Source: Bacteroidales bacterium
GTDB taxonomy: Bacteria > Bacteroidota > Bacteroidia > Bacteroidales > F082
Direction of reading: 5' to 3'
DNA: 64,000 nucleotides
Assembly: GCA_024400395.1 (NCBI GenBank)
Contig: JAKSMW010000008.1
Location: forward strand, 1 to 64,000
Translations under genes and position numbers: made by a program
Shown here: piece after piece, positions 49,597 through 58,095 of the stretch
Numbering within the stretch: position 1 is the first letter of the stretch
Layout: each line of letters begins with the position of its first letter
Notes under the pieces: model-generated
The model's database searches: none
The model's input: only the letters and a program-made list of their open reading frames with translations
Told to the model about the DNA's origin: nothing

Positions 49597-52074
49597 TCAT
49601 CTCTTAATCACCTTCTCAAACCTATTGCCGACGCTGACGAGATACACTCCTGCGTCGAGGCCGGCGACATTCACCTGCACGGTGCCGGTCATTCCGGCAA
49701 GGCGTTTAATCACCTGACCAAGACAGTTGAATATCTCCACGTCCGACGTCGCATCGCCAAGTTCGATGTTAATCACATCACCGGCAGGGTTTGGGAATAT
49801 CACGATTTGATTTCCTGCAAGTTCCTCAACGTCGGCAGTGCCTTGATATTCGATGGCTCCGAGGTCGATCTGCGGCCCGATGATGCGTTGGTTTCCAAGG
49901 ATATCCGGGCCAGCCACGCCAGTGACAGACTTGTCGCCTCTATTAATCAAAGGTGAGTTTGCCATGAGGCTGTAGTCGCCGTTTTCGGCATCGGTGAAAC
50001 ACGGATTGTCTATTGTAATCATGTGTTCGCCGTCGAGGCCGCCCTGCACGGCGCAATAGTTGAATTTGGAGTCGCCGTCGATTTGGTTGTAAACGCCGTT
50101 GGCCTTGTTTCCCCAGAAAATGCTGTTGTAAATCTTGCTGTAATGGTTGTCGTTATGCAGACCGCCGCATGTCTCAACGGCTTCATTGTCAACGATGTCG
50201 CAGTTTATCATGGTAAACTTGCCGCGGTTGTAGATCGCGCCGGCTTCCTTGGCGGAGTTCTTCGCGAAGATACAGTTTGTGATTTTCGGTTGCTTGTTTG
50301 TATAGACATAATATGCGCCGCCTTTGGTGTTCGCCGAGTTGTTGCGGAAGTCGCAGTTGAGCAGGGTGATGCCGAGCATGTCGCAGATGCCGCCGCCCAT
50401 GGAGCCGTGGTTGTTTTCAAAAGTGCAGTTCTCGAATTTTACCGAAGCGTTTTCATAATAAGCCGAGATGACATAGACGCCGCCGCCGAAGCCTGTAGCG
50501 TTGTTATTCTGGAACTTGCAGTTCACGAAGCGGCTGTTGGAGCAGAGATACGCTCCCGCGCCGGCGCCGCTGTTTCCGTTCTGGATAGTGAAGCCGTCCC
50601 AGATGGAATAGGCGGCGTTCTGGAAGTGGTCCGACTGGAACACGACGCGGCGTTGGTTCATGCCGTCGAGGATGGTGGGGTTAGCTTCGAGGTCACGGTC
50701 GTCGAGGTCGAAGTCGGCCGGCTCGTCGCCGGTGAAACCGCCGTAGATCCTGTTGTTGTCATAGATGGTGAACGCGCCGTTGTTGTTCTCCAGGTCGCCG
50801 TAGTACGTGCCGGCTTTCACCCAGATCTGGTTTGAGACTTCGGTGGCGACAGACGACGCGAACTCGAGGTGTTTCGTGGCGTTCGTCCACGAAGAACCGT
50901 CGCCGGTGCCGTCGGCGGAGACGTAGATGATGCCGTTGGCGTCGGAGTTGATTGCCAACGGGACGATGTTCATCACGACAGCCTCGTTCTGGTTGAAGCC
51001 CGCCACGTCGTTGATGTCGTAGAAGCCGTTTCCGGAGCCGCTCCATCCGAGGTTGAAGCTGAAGTAGTCGCGGTCGTCGTAGCCGTCGCACACTATGGCG
51101 TGCCCGCCAGGTTCTCCCGAGCCGGAGAAATACATCGGGTGACCTTTGTCGAGGTCGCCCTTCAGCATCGCGATCCATTCGTCCTCAGTGTATTGTGAAC
51201 GTTCCTTGTATGTCGCAGAGCAATATCCGAAATATTTACGCATTGCTGTCTCTACGTCGTGCGACTGCGCCCCGCTGCCGTCAGGGCCGAAGTCCATGTT
51301 GACGCTCACGCCGCAGTGATACATCAACGTCGCGATGGCGATGTTGTCGTTCCATATCTCGTTGGGCATGTTGTCCCAGTCGTAGGTGGTGGCGCCGAAG
51401 TTCGCCGACTGCGTGCCGTATTCGTGGTGGACATACGAGTGCGAGCCCCTGCCCTGTGCGGGGTGGTTCCAGAATTTCATAACCTGCGACATCGCGCATG
51501 CCACGCAGCCCGCATAGCAGTGCCCGCACGGGCCGCCGCCCCACCAGCCGCCGCCCGTCGAAGGCGCAAGCTCGTTGTAATAGCAGTCCTGATTCCATCT
51601 CGTCTGGATGAGAGGATCGACGACATTGACGTTTTTAGCAGCAGGCAACACCTTGTCTTCCAACGACTTCCACATCACAGCCACATCGTCGTCAGCCGCA
51701 CGGTTCACCTTATTATAATATTCCACATTCCGACGGTAGTTGTCGATGAAATATCTCGCCGTCTCCGGAATCTCGCCCTCGTATGAATTTTTATCCGAAT
51801 AAGCCATGATGGGATTCAGGTTCTTGGAAGCCGAGACGATGACGAAGCCGCCGCCTTCCACGTTGAAGATGTACAACGCCGGATTGCCGTCCGAGCCGTT
51901 CTCGACATGAAAAACATCAAGTTGGACATCGGATTTCCCGGTCTTCAATTCAATGAAATTCTTTCCGATTTTATTTGCATATAATTCATTGACAAATGAT
52001 TGGGCGTTTGATTTCCCCAATGAAAACATGGCTATCAACAAAGCCAAAGCGAGTTTGAAAAAATTTTTCTTCAT
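49597..52074 (-). CDS. T9SS-exported C10 (streptopain-type) protease with beta-helix
   Basis: An 825-residue protein. Signal peptide ending near SNAQ (residue 25), a Spi-like propeptide (about 26-145), then the C10 peptidase domain with catalytic Cys190 in AGCVACAMSQVMKFW and His325 in EPGGHAIVCDGYDDRDYFSF followed by NLGWSGSGNG. A parallel beta-helix follows (about 395-720; repeats such as VNCKFQNNNATGFGGGVYV-type strands). Residues of about 755-825 (VIFPNPAGDVINIELG, DAGVYLVSVG) are a type A T9SS sorting domain, so it is displayed on or released from the surface. Comparable to periodontain/interpain relatives. Promoter at 52094. Confidence 0.93.
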   Translation of the reverse strand: MKKNFFKLALALLIAMFSLGKSNAQSFVNELYANKIGKNFIELKTGKSDVQLDVFHVENGSDGNPALYIFNVEGGGFVIVSASKNLNPIMAYSDKNSYEGEIPETARYFIDNYRRNVEYYNKVNRAADDDVAVMWKSLEDKVLPAAKNVNVVDPLIQTRWNQDCYYNELAPSTGGGWWGGGPCGHCYAGCVACAMSQVMKFWNHPAQGRGSHSYVHHEYGTQSANFGATTYDWDNMPNEIWNDNIAIATLMYHCGVSVNMDFGPDGSGAQSHDVETAMRKYFGYCSATYKERSQYTEDEWIAMLKGDLDKGHPMYFSGSGEPGGHAIVCDGYDDRDYFSFNLGWSGSGNGFYDINDVAGFNQNEAVVMNIVPLAINSDANGIIYVSADGTGDGSSWTNATKHLEFASSVATEVSNQIWVKAGTYYGDLENNNGAFTIYDNNRIYGGFTGDEPADFDLDDRDLEANPTILDGMNQRRVVFQSDHFQNAAYSIWDGFTIQNGNSGAGAGAYLCSNSRFVNCKFQNNNATGFGGGVYVISAYYENASVKFENCTFENNHGSMGGGICDMLGITLLNCDFRNNSANTKGGAYYVYTNKQPKITNCIFAKNSAKEAGAIYNRGKFTMINCDIVDNEAVETCGGLHNDNHYSKIYNSIFWGNKANGVYNQIDGDSKFNYCAVQGGLDGEHMITIDNPCFTDAENGDYSLMANSPLINRGDKSVTGVAGPDILGNQRIIGPQIDLGAIEYQGTADVEELAGNQIVIFPNPAGDVINIELGDATSDVEIFNCLGQVIKRLAGMTGTVQVNVAGLDAGVYLVSVGNRFEKVIKR

Positions 52075-52093
52075 TTTAAAATAAATAAGGCTG

Positions 52094-52118
52094 CAAAATT
52101 AGAAAATTATTAACTTTG
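52094..52118. promoter_or_regulatory. Divergent promoters of the C10 protease and hutU
   Basis: On the minus strand TAATTTTG (52094-52101), 20 bases before the protease start. On the plus strand TAACTTTG (52111-52118), 37 bases before hutU. The two -7 boxes are 9 bases apart. Confidence 0.65.
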
Positions 52119-52154
52119 CAGGTCAAAAAAATTTGAAAAAATATCACAAAGTAT

Positions 52155-54152
52155 ATGCAAATGAATGATTTTCAAAAAGAGATACTTGCAGGCATTCCTG
52201 AACAGTTGCCTGAAGTGAAGGAATACGACAAGAATATCAATCATGCGCCGAAACGCAAAGACATTTTGACGAAGGAACAGAAGAAGTTGGCGTTGAAGAA
52301 CGCGCTCCGTTATTTCCCGGAGAGGCTTCACGCGCAGCTCGCGCCGGAGTTCTACGAGGAATTGGAGAAATATGGCCGCATCTACATGTACCGTTTCCGT
52401 CCTTCCTACGCGATGTACGCCCGTCCGATCGACGAATATCCGGCGAAATGCCGTCAGGCCGCAGCCATCATGCTGATGATTCAGAATAACTTAGACCCGG
52501 CGGTGGCGCAGCATCCGCACGAGCTCATCATCTACGGCGGCAACGGCGCCATCTTCCAGAACTGGGCGCAATACCGTCTCGTGATGCAGTACCTCGCCAA
52601 CATGACCGACGAGCAGACCCTCGTCATGTATTCAGGCCACCCGATGGGGCTGTTCCCGTCGCACAAGGAAGCTCCGCGCGTCATCGTGACAAACGGCATG
52701 ATGATCCCAAACTATTCAAAACCAGACGACTGGGAGCGTTTCAACGCACTCGGCGTGACGCAATACGGACAGATGACGGCAGGCTCGTATATGTACATCG
52801 GGCCGCAGGGCATCGTCCACGGCACCACGATCACGGTGCTGAACGCCTCGCGCAAGCAGGGCGGCACGCCGGCGGGCAAGCTGTTCATCACGGCGGGCCT
52901 CGGCGGCATGTCGGGCGCACAGCCCAAGGCCGGCAACATAGCCGGTGTCGTCTCCATCACGGCGGAGATCAACCCGTCGGCGGCTTTGAAACGTTACAAC
53001 CAAGGCTGGGTCGATGAGATTCACGAGAACTTAGACGAGCTGTTCGTGAAGGTGAACGAAGCCATCGAGAAGAAGATCGCACGCTCGTTCGCATACCAGG
53101 GCAACGTCGTTGACCTCTGGGAATATGCCGCGGCGAAAGGCATACACGTCGATCTCGGCTCCGACCAGACCTCGTTGCACAACCCGTTCGCGGGCGGCTA
53201 CTACCCTGTCGGATATTCATTCGAGGAGTCGAAACGCATGATGGCCGAAGAGCCGGAGAGGTTCAAGGAGGCGGTCTATGCGTCGCTGCGCCGTCACGTG
53301 GCGGCGGTCAACAAGCTCACCGCCAAAGGCATGTACTTCTTCGACTACGGCAACGCGTTCCTGCTTGAGAGCAGCCGCGCCGGTGCCGACATCATGAAAG
53401 ACGGCAAGTTCCGCTATCCGTCATACGTCCAGGACATCATGGGGCCGATGTATTTCGACTACGGCTTCGGCCCGTTCAGATGGGTCTGCACGTCGGGCAA
53501 GCCGGAAGACCTCGCCGTCACCGACGAGATCGCGTGCAAGGTCCTCGAAGACATCGCGAAGTCGTCGCCGAAGGAGATCCAGCAGCAGATGCACGACAAC
53601 ATACAGTGGATCAAGGGTGCACAGGCCAACCATTTGGTCGTCGGCTCACAGGCGCGTATCCTCTACGCCGACTGCGAGGGCCGCACGAAGATAGCAGCCG
53701 AGTTCAACAAAGCCATCGCCGACGGCAGGCTGAGCGCACCGGTGGTGTTGGGCCGCGACCATCACGACGTGTCAGGCACCGACTCGCCGTTCCGTGAGAC
53801 ATCGAACATCTATGATGGTTCGAGCTTCACCGCCGACATGGCGATACAGAACGTCATCGGCGACGGATTCCGCGGCGCCACATGGGTCAGCATCCACAAC
53901 GGCGGCGGCGTGGGCTGGGGCGAAGTCATCAACGGAGGCTTCGGCATGGTCCTCGACGGCACACCGGAAGCCGACAGACGCCTGCACTGCATGCTCCACT
54001 GGGACGTCAACAACGGCATCGCAAGAAGAAGCTGGGCTCGCAACGAACCCGCCATGTTCGCCATCAGACGCGCCATGGAGGTCGAACCGAGACTCAAAGT
54101 CACAATGCCGAACATCGCCGACGACGAGATGATAGCGAAAATCGTAAAATAA
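52155..54152 (+). CDS. hutU: Urocanate hydratase
   Basis: A 665-residue NAD-dependent enzyme of histidine degradation (urocanate to imidazolonepropionate). Family landmarks are RPIDEYPAKCRQAAAIMLMI, LIIYGGNGAIFQNWAQYRLV, TLVMYSGHPMGLFPSHKEAP, TAGSYMYIGPQGIVHGTTIT and HNGGGVGWGEVINGGFGMVL. It belongs to the longer urocanase form of Bacteroidota. No other hut gene is in the window. G+C and codon use are those of the core genome. ATG 52155 or the next in-frame Met at 52161 are both possible starts. Confidence 0.95.
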   Translation: MQMNDFQKEILAGIPEQLPEVKEYDKNINHAPKRKDILTKEQKKLALKNALRYFPERLHAQLAPEFYEELEKYGRIYMYRFRPSYAMYARPIDEYPAKCRQAAAIMLMIQNNLDPAVAQHPHELIIYGGNGAIFQNWAQYRLVMQYLANMTDEQTLVMYSGHPMGLFPSHKEAPRVIVTNGMMIPNYSKPDDWERFNALGVTQYGQMTAGSYMYIGPQGIVHGTTITVLNASRKQGGTPAGKLFITAGLGGMSGAQPKAGNIAGVVSITAEINPSAALKRYNQGWVDEIHENLDELFVKVNEAIEKKIARSFAYQGNVVDLWEYAAAKGIHVDLGSDQTSLHNPFAGGYYPVGYSFEESKRMMAEEPERFKEAVYASLRRHVAAVNKLTAKGMYFFDYGNAFLLESSRAGADIMKDGKFRYPSYVQDIMGPMYFDYGFGPFRWVCTSGKPEDLAVTDEIACKVLEDIAKSSPKEIQQQMHDNIQWIKGAQANHLVVGSQARILYADCEGRTKIAAEFNKAIADGRLSAPVVLGRDHHDVSGTDSPFRETSNIYDGSSFTADMAIQNVIGDGFRGATWVSIHNGGGVGWGEVINGGFGMVLDGTPEADRRLHCMLHWDVNNGIARRSWARNEPAMFAIRRAMEVEPRLKVTMPNIADDEMIAKIVK

Positions 54153-54171
54153 ATTAAACAATTGACAAAAC

Positions 54172-54269
54172 TGGATTAGCAGGATTGACAAATAGCAACA
54201 AAAAACTCGTGAAACTTGTGTCATAAACTCGTGAAACTTGTGTTAAAAACAGTCAATCCTGTCAATCCA
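54172..54269. repeat. Inverted repeat enclosing a duplicated 18-bp unit
   Basis: TGGATTAGCAGGATTGAC (54172-54189) faces GTCAATCCTGTCAATCCA (54252-54269), 16 of 18 paired. Between them AACTCGTGAAACTTGTGT occurs twice (54204-54221 and 54226-54243). It may act as a terminator for hutU, though no T-run follows. No gene. Confidence 0.6.
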
Positions 54270-54311
54270 AAATAAGAGAAAATAAATTAACAATTTTAAA
54301 TTCAAACGCTT

Positions 54312-55049
54312 ATGAAGAAACTATTACTTTCATTGACAATGGTGCTTGCGATGTTCGCGGCATCAGCACAAAACATCACAGTGACCGAAAAAGAGACAGG
54401 CAATGTCGTTGAAAACGGCGCAAGCTATGTCGTCTATGGAGACGGCTCGGCGGCGTGGGGCGTACCGGGCGACGAAATGTTCATTGAGTTTGACATCGTC
54501 GCAAACGAAGACATGAGACTAATCGGAAAGAAAATCGAGAACAATGTTGTCGAAGGCTCAATGAACTACATCTGCTTCGGACAATGCCTCGCTCCCTTTG
54601 TCTATGAGACAGAAGCTATTCCGACAGCAGTCGGCGATACAATGCTTTTCAGCGCACACTACATGGCTGAAGAAGATTATTTGTTAATCGCCGGCGAAGA
54701 ACAGAGCATGACATACGAGATCTGGGACGCAGCCAACCCGGATGAGAAATTCGTCATCAACGTCATCTTCAAGTATTCACTTGATGATGTTGAGGAAGTT
54801 TCAGCCCAGAACGTCATCAGCGCATATCCGACACCGGCCACCGACATCATCAACTTCGACTACAATGTCAACGGCAGAGCCATGGTTGTGATATACAACA
54901 TGATGGGTCAGGAAGTGATGAGAAACGAAATCGCCGGTCAGAACGGAACGCTCAGCATGAACGTCAGCGACCTCAGCGGCGGCGTTTATTTTTACAACTT
55001 GGTCGTAAACGGCAAGACAGAGAAATCGAGTAAAATCGTCATCAAATAA
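54312..55049 (+). CDS. Small T9SS cargo protein, function unknown
   Basis: A 245-residue protein. Signal peptide KKLLLSLTMVLAMFAASAQ with cleavage near residue 20. A central domain (residues of about 25-160; NITVTEKETGNVVENGASYV, MFIEFDIVANEDMRLIGKKI, TYEIWDAANPDEKFVINVIF) looks like an all-beta sandwich and has no recognised family. The C-terminal VISAYPTPATDIINFDYNVN and VSDLSGGVYFYNLVVNGKTE is a type A T9SS sorting domain. A strong terminator follows. Confidence 0.8.
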   Translation: MKKLLLSLTMVLAMFAASAQNITVTEKETGNVVENGASYVVYGDGSAAWGVPGDEMFIEFDIVANEDMRLIGKKIENNVVEGSMNYICFGQCLAPFVYETEAIPTAVGDTMLFSAHYMAEEDYLLIAGEEQSMTYEIWDAANPDEKFVINVIFKYSLDDVEEVSAQNVISAYPTPATDIINFDYNVNGRAMVVIYNMMGQEVMRNEIAGQNGTLSMNVSDLSGGVYFYNLVVNGKTEKSSKIVIK

Positions 55050-55072
55050 TTTTGATTTTTTTTTCATTTTCC

Positions 55073-55105
55073 CCGTCAGGAAGCGATTCCTGACGGTTTT
55101 TTTTT
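55073..55105 (+). terminator. Intrinsic terminator after the T9SS cargo gene
   Basis: Stem CCGTCAGGAA/TTCCTGACGG with loop GCGA, then nine T. It separates the gene from the convergent R-M island. Confidence 0.92.
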
Positions 55106-55113
55106 GCATGAAA

Positions 55114-57444
55114 TCATGATTTCCAGCACAGACCCGCACCTGTGACATATACCGGCGCGCCATCAAGCGGAGAGCCTTTCTGAACTTGTTTGGCTTCCAG
55201 GATTTCAGAGAGATTGATTTCCTTTGACGACAGCTGAGCCGCCAACGCATAAAGCAGATATTTCTCGCCTTTGGGAGAAGGATAACCCAATCTTTCCATA
55301 TCCTCTTTTTTATAAACCCATTGTCGGTTTTCCAAACGATATAGAGAATATGTTGACGGATTTTCAAAATCGTAAAGGATTAAAAATCTTGCTGTAACAA
55401 CTTGCTCGTCGTTTTCCTTCACGGCACCGCGGCGGTCACCGAGACGGACATTGTACTTCTTATTATTCTGAATCCACTGCAAATGTTCCTCGTTCTTGTA
55501 ACATCCGATGAGGAAAACCGAATCCTTGAAATCCTCAAGTTTGAATTTTGATTCGTATAAAGACTGCTCTTCGGCAGCGACGGAAAGCACACCATACTGA
55601 TTCTGATAAAAATCGTATGAATGTTTTTCAACACGTTTTCTCTTCATCTCATCCATCGTTTCCTTCGGGTCGTCACCCAATTTCGGCAACTTGTACACAT
55701 CAAAATCTTCCTCCAATGCCGCAATCAGAGCGAGATCGTCGGCTTTTGTCGCACGGAACATCATGAAATCGGCAGACCGTTTTTCCGCAACATCTTCTTT
55801 TTCCAACGCCAAATAAAGCAAGGGCGGCTCCTGTTCCGGATACGGGCAGAACACCTTGCCGTTGATTTTGCGGAAATGTTTGTCTATAGCGGCTTGCAAA
55901 TTGTTTTTATCCGTTGTGAGAATCCAAAAATCATACAACAAGTTAAACCGATTCAGCAAATCTTCTCTGAATTTCTTTCGGAAGTGTTCCTGTATGCCCT
56001 TGTCCGCGCCCTGTACATAATGCGCTAAAACATACAGGAAATTGATGTTGTAGGTTTGCAAAACGAATGTGTCGCGGTCGAAAAGGCGGTTGGGGAAATG
56101 ATAATTGACGAGCTTATTCTGCTTGTCTTTGACATCATCATCATATTCATTTTTCAAGCCATCTTCGGTGTAACCATACAAGCTATTGTCTTTTTTAATC
56201 GCGCTTGCGCGGATAAAGAAATTGGGCGTGATATTATAACCTTCTGTCAGTTCATCGCGATACTGAAGTTCGTCAGGATATTGTTTGTTTTTATTAAAAA
56301 TATCAATATGATACTGAATGATGTTTTTGGCGTAGGTAAACTGCTTATAAACAGCCGTTTCACCCAAATCGGTGCTTTCCTTGTAGTATTTGCTGTCGCC
56401 GATGAAATAGATTTCACCGCCATTGTTGATGAGCGAAGGTTCTTTGTATAAATGGTCGAGGCGCTTGCCGTCTTTCTGGTGCTTGAGTTTCAGCAAATCA
56501 TCATTCCCCTCATTTCCGCCGATGAGCTGGTCGATCATATCTTCGAAAATGATGTTGAATTTGACGGCCAGCAACTTTTCTTCGTGATATTTGCCGGAAG
56601 CGATTTTCTCTGCTTTATCAAAGAAAACATAGAGCAGATTCCACAGCTTGACAAGTTCGTCGGTGAAGTATTTCTTGCGGATGGCACGCAGGCGGCGGGT
56701 ACCCTGTCCTTGCGCTATCATCGATTCTATTTTCCGCACCGGAATGAGGTCGTAGCGCAAATCGCACACTGTTTTGAACCGCATTTTCTCCTGCAAGAAA
56801 CGAAGCGTGGAATAGAACAGCACAATCAGTTCCTCATCGAAATTGATGGATTTGGTCTTGTTGTAGAAATCCATATAGACGGGTGCGCCGTCTTGCAGAA
56901 AGGGCTGCACTTTGCGCACGGTCTTGTTCCAGTTGATTTTGTGCGTGCCGCTGCGGTTGACGATGGAAATGAAAGTAAACAGGTGGCGGTGTTCTTTCTG
57001 GAATTTCTGAAGTTGTAGAATGATGTCTATGTAGGTCTCGCATTTCTCGCCTTTGGAAGAAGCAATCTCCTGCACGTTCGACATCTTGACGATTTCGGTT
57101 CCGGGGTTGCGCTCCACGAAGTGCGCGATGGCCTGATACAGCCAGGCGGAGAGTTCGAAGACGGTTTCCTTTTCGTCATCAAGACTCTTGTCCGACAAAG
57201 AATCAAGTTTGATGATTTCTTCTGGTTTGTATTTCCCGAAAGCGGTGCCGTCTTCTTTGATAAAAACCTTGGGCAGCACGAAAACCACGTCGTTCACTTG
57301 CGGATTCGTGCAGTAGAAATAGCCCACGCAGCCCACCTTCACGCCGTTGGCGGTTTCGATGAGATAGGCCCCGTCAACGCACTGCTTGATCAGCGCGATG
57401 TTGTCGGCATTTGCATATTGGTATTCTTCGAAGAGGAGGATCAT
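55114..57444 (-). CDS. LlaJI/McrC-like restriction nuclease subunit with extra C-terminal domain
   Basis: A 776-residue protein. Residues of about 1-290 correspond to the N-terminal region of the LlaJI/McrC family. A PD-(D/E)XK core follows: EDMIDQLIGG (about 301-310), KRLDHLY (D330) and FIGDSKYYKES (D350, K352). Such subunits cut DNA when driven by a McrB-like NTPase, which is encoded upstream at 58096. Residues 641-736 (DSVFLIGCYKNEEHLQW, VRLGDRRGAVKENDEQVV, ENPSTYSLYRL, YLLYALA) are related to the C-terminal domain of the methyltransferase at 62096. McrC itself is about 350 residues, so this protein is much longer. It is last in the island, 47 bases after a DUF1016-type remnant. Confidence 0.82.
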   Translation of the reverse strand: MILLFEEYQYANADNIALIKQCVDGAYLIETANGVKVGCVGYFYCTNPQVNDVVFVLPKVFIKEDGTAFGKYKPEEIIKLDSLSDKSLDDEKETVFELSAWLYQAIAHFVERNPGTEIVKMSNVQEIASSKGEKCETYIDIILQLQKFQKEHRHLFTFISIVNRSGTHKINWNKTVRKVQPFLQDGAPVYMDFYNKTKSINFDEELIVLFYSTLRFLQEKMRFKTVCDLRYDLIPVRKIESMIAQGQGTRRLRAIRKKYFTDELVKLWNLLYVFFDKAEKIASGKYHEEKLLAVKFNIIFEDMIDQLIGGNEGNDDLLKLKHQKDGKRLDHLYKEPSLINNGGEIYFIGDSKYYKESTDLGETAVYKQFTYAKNIIQYHIDIFNKNKQYPDELQYRDELTEGYNITPNFFIRASAIKKDNSLYGYTEDGLKNEYDDDVKDKQNKLVNYHFPNRLFDRDTFVLQTYNINFLYVLAHYVQGADKGIQEHFRKKFREDLLNRFNLLYDFWILTTDKNNLQAAIDKHFRKINGKVFCPYPEQEPPLLYLALEKEDVAEKRSADFMMFRATKADDLALIAALEEDFDVYKLPKLGDDPKETMDEMKRKRVEKHSYDFYQNQYGVLSVAAEEQSLYESKFKLEDFKDSVFLIGCYKNEEHLQWIQNNKKYNVRLGDRRGAVKENDEQVVTARFLILYDFENPSTYSLYRLENRQWVYKKEDMERLGYPSPKGEKYLLYALAAQLSSKEINLSEILEAKQVQKGSPLDGAPVYVTGAGLCWKS

Positions 57445-57449
57445 AGCGG

Positions 57450-57573
57450 TTATTGGTTTTGTTGGCGCAAAAATTCCATCATCTTGTTCTTAGTTGGTAT
57501 CAATCTGGCGTTGCAGTTCGCGCACGCTCCAAGTGTCGCGGATAGCCATTGTTGCGTAAAAATCGTTTGCCAT
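57450..57573 (-). pseudogene. Collapsed remnant, DUF1016 N-terminal start joined to a foreign-frame tail
   Basis: ATG 57571-57573 opens MANDFYATMAIRDTWSVREL, then QRQIDTN, and stops at 57490. WSVRELQRQID is the hallmark N-terminal motif of DUF1016 (YhcG-type) nucleases. In another frame the next bases read IPTKNKMMEFLRQQNQ and a TAA at 57450, which looks like the authentic end of a protein. Beginning and end are thus retained with the middle lost and a frame change. A DUF1016 C-terminus is present at 63684. Confidence 0.55.
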
Positions 57574-57620
57574 AATCACATTCGTTTTTTCAATTATTAT
57601 TCAGCAATACAAGTAACATT

Positions 57621-58062
57621 CTATTCTTTCTCATCCTCCGTCGGCAACAGATAATCGCTTGCCTTGGATGCCGAAATGGCGGACTTCCCTGTTTTGCTCT
57701 CCAACTGTTTTCGTGCGGCTTTCGCAACGCTGCCGCCCCTGCGCCATCCAGATTTTGAACGGTTCTGCTTTTGGTGAAGGTATAGACTGGATAAGGCGGA
57801 AAAGACCTTGTGGTGAAGCACAGTTAACCCTTTGTTTGCCTCCTTGGGTTTGCACGGAAAGGGGGGTGACAATTTGTCCCCACCCTTCTGCAAGGGACGG
57901 GTCACGTTTCTTCATTTTTTTAATGTAATCGCTTGGGTTCACACTATCCGTGAGGGCTTCCACAACATCTACCACACAAAAGTACCATTGTTCGGTTTCA
58001 GAATCCCAAACGGTGCGGACTTTTTTCTCTTCAAAAAGTTGGATTTCCTGTTTTTTCGGCAT
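57621..58062 (-). pseudogene. Bro-N domain protein with internal deletion and frameshift
   Basis: From 58062 the frame reads MPKKQEIQLFEEKKVRTVWD and the Bro-N core WYFCVVDVVEALTDSVNPSD, SPQGLFRLIQSIPSPKAEPF, KIWMAQ (about residue 108). At about 57738 the family sequence jumps to another frame, reading GGSVAKAARKQLESKTGKSA and ending with TEDEKE at 57621. Intact relatives have well over 100 residues between these blocks and end in GG-VAKAARKQLE--TGKSVIS. The gene has lost its middle. Bro-N proteins are DNA-binding, often phage antirepressors or companions of R-M genes. Confidence 0.75.
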
Positions 58063-58095
58063 GGTTTTTTCATCTTTAAATGGATTAACGAACTA

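Noticed and set aside
57631-57735. C-terminal part of the Bro-N frame (ESRTKTVGEQNREVRHFG and on) as a genuine tail
   Set aside because: The same bases in the neighbouring frame read the conserved GG-VAKAARKQLE tail of the family, so the first frame is out of register after about 57738.
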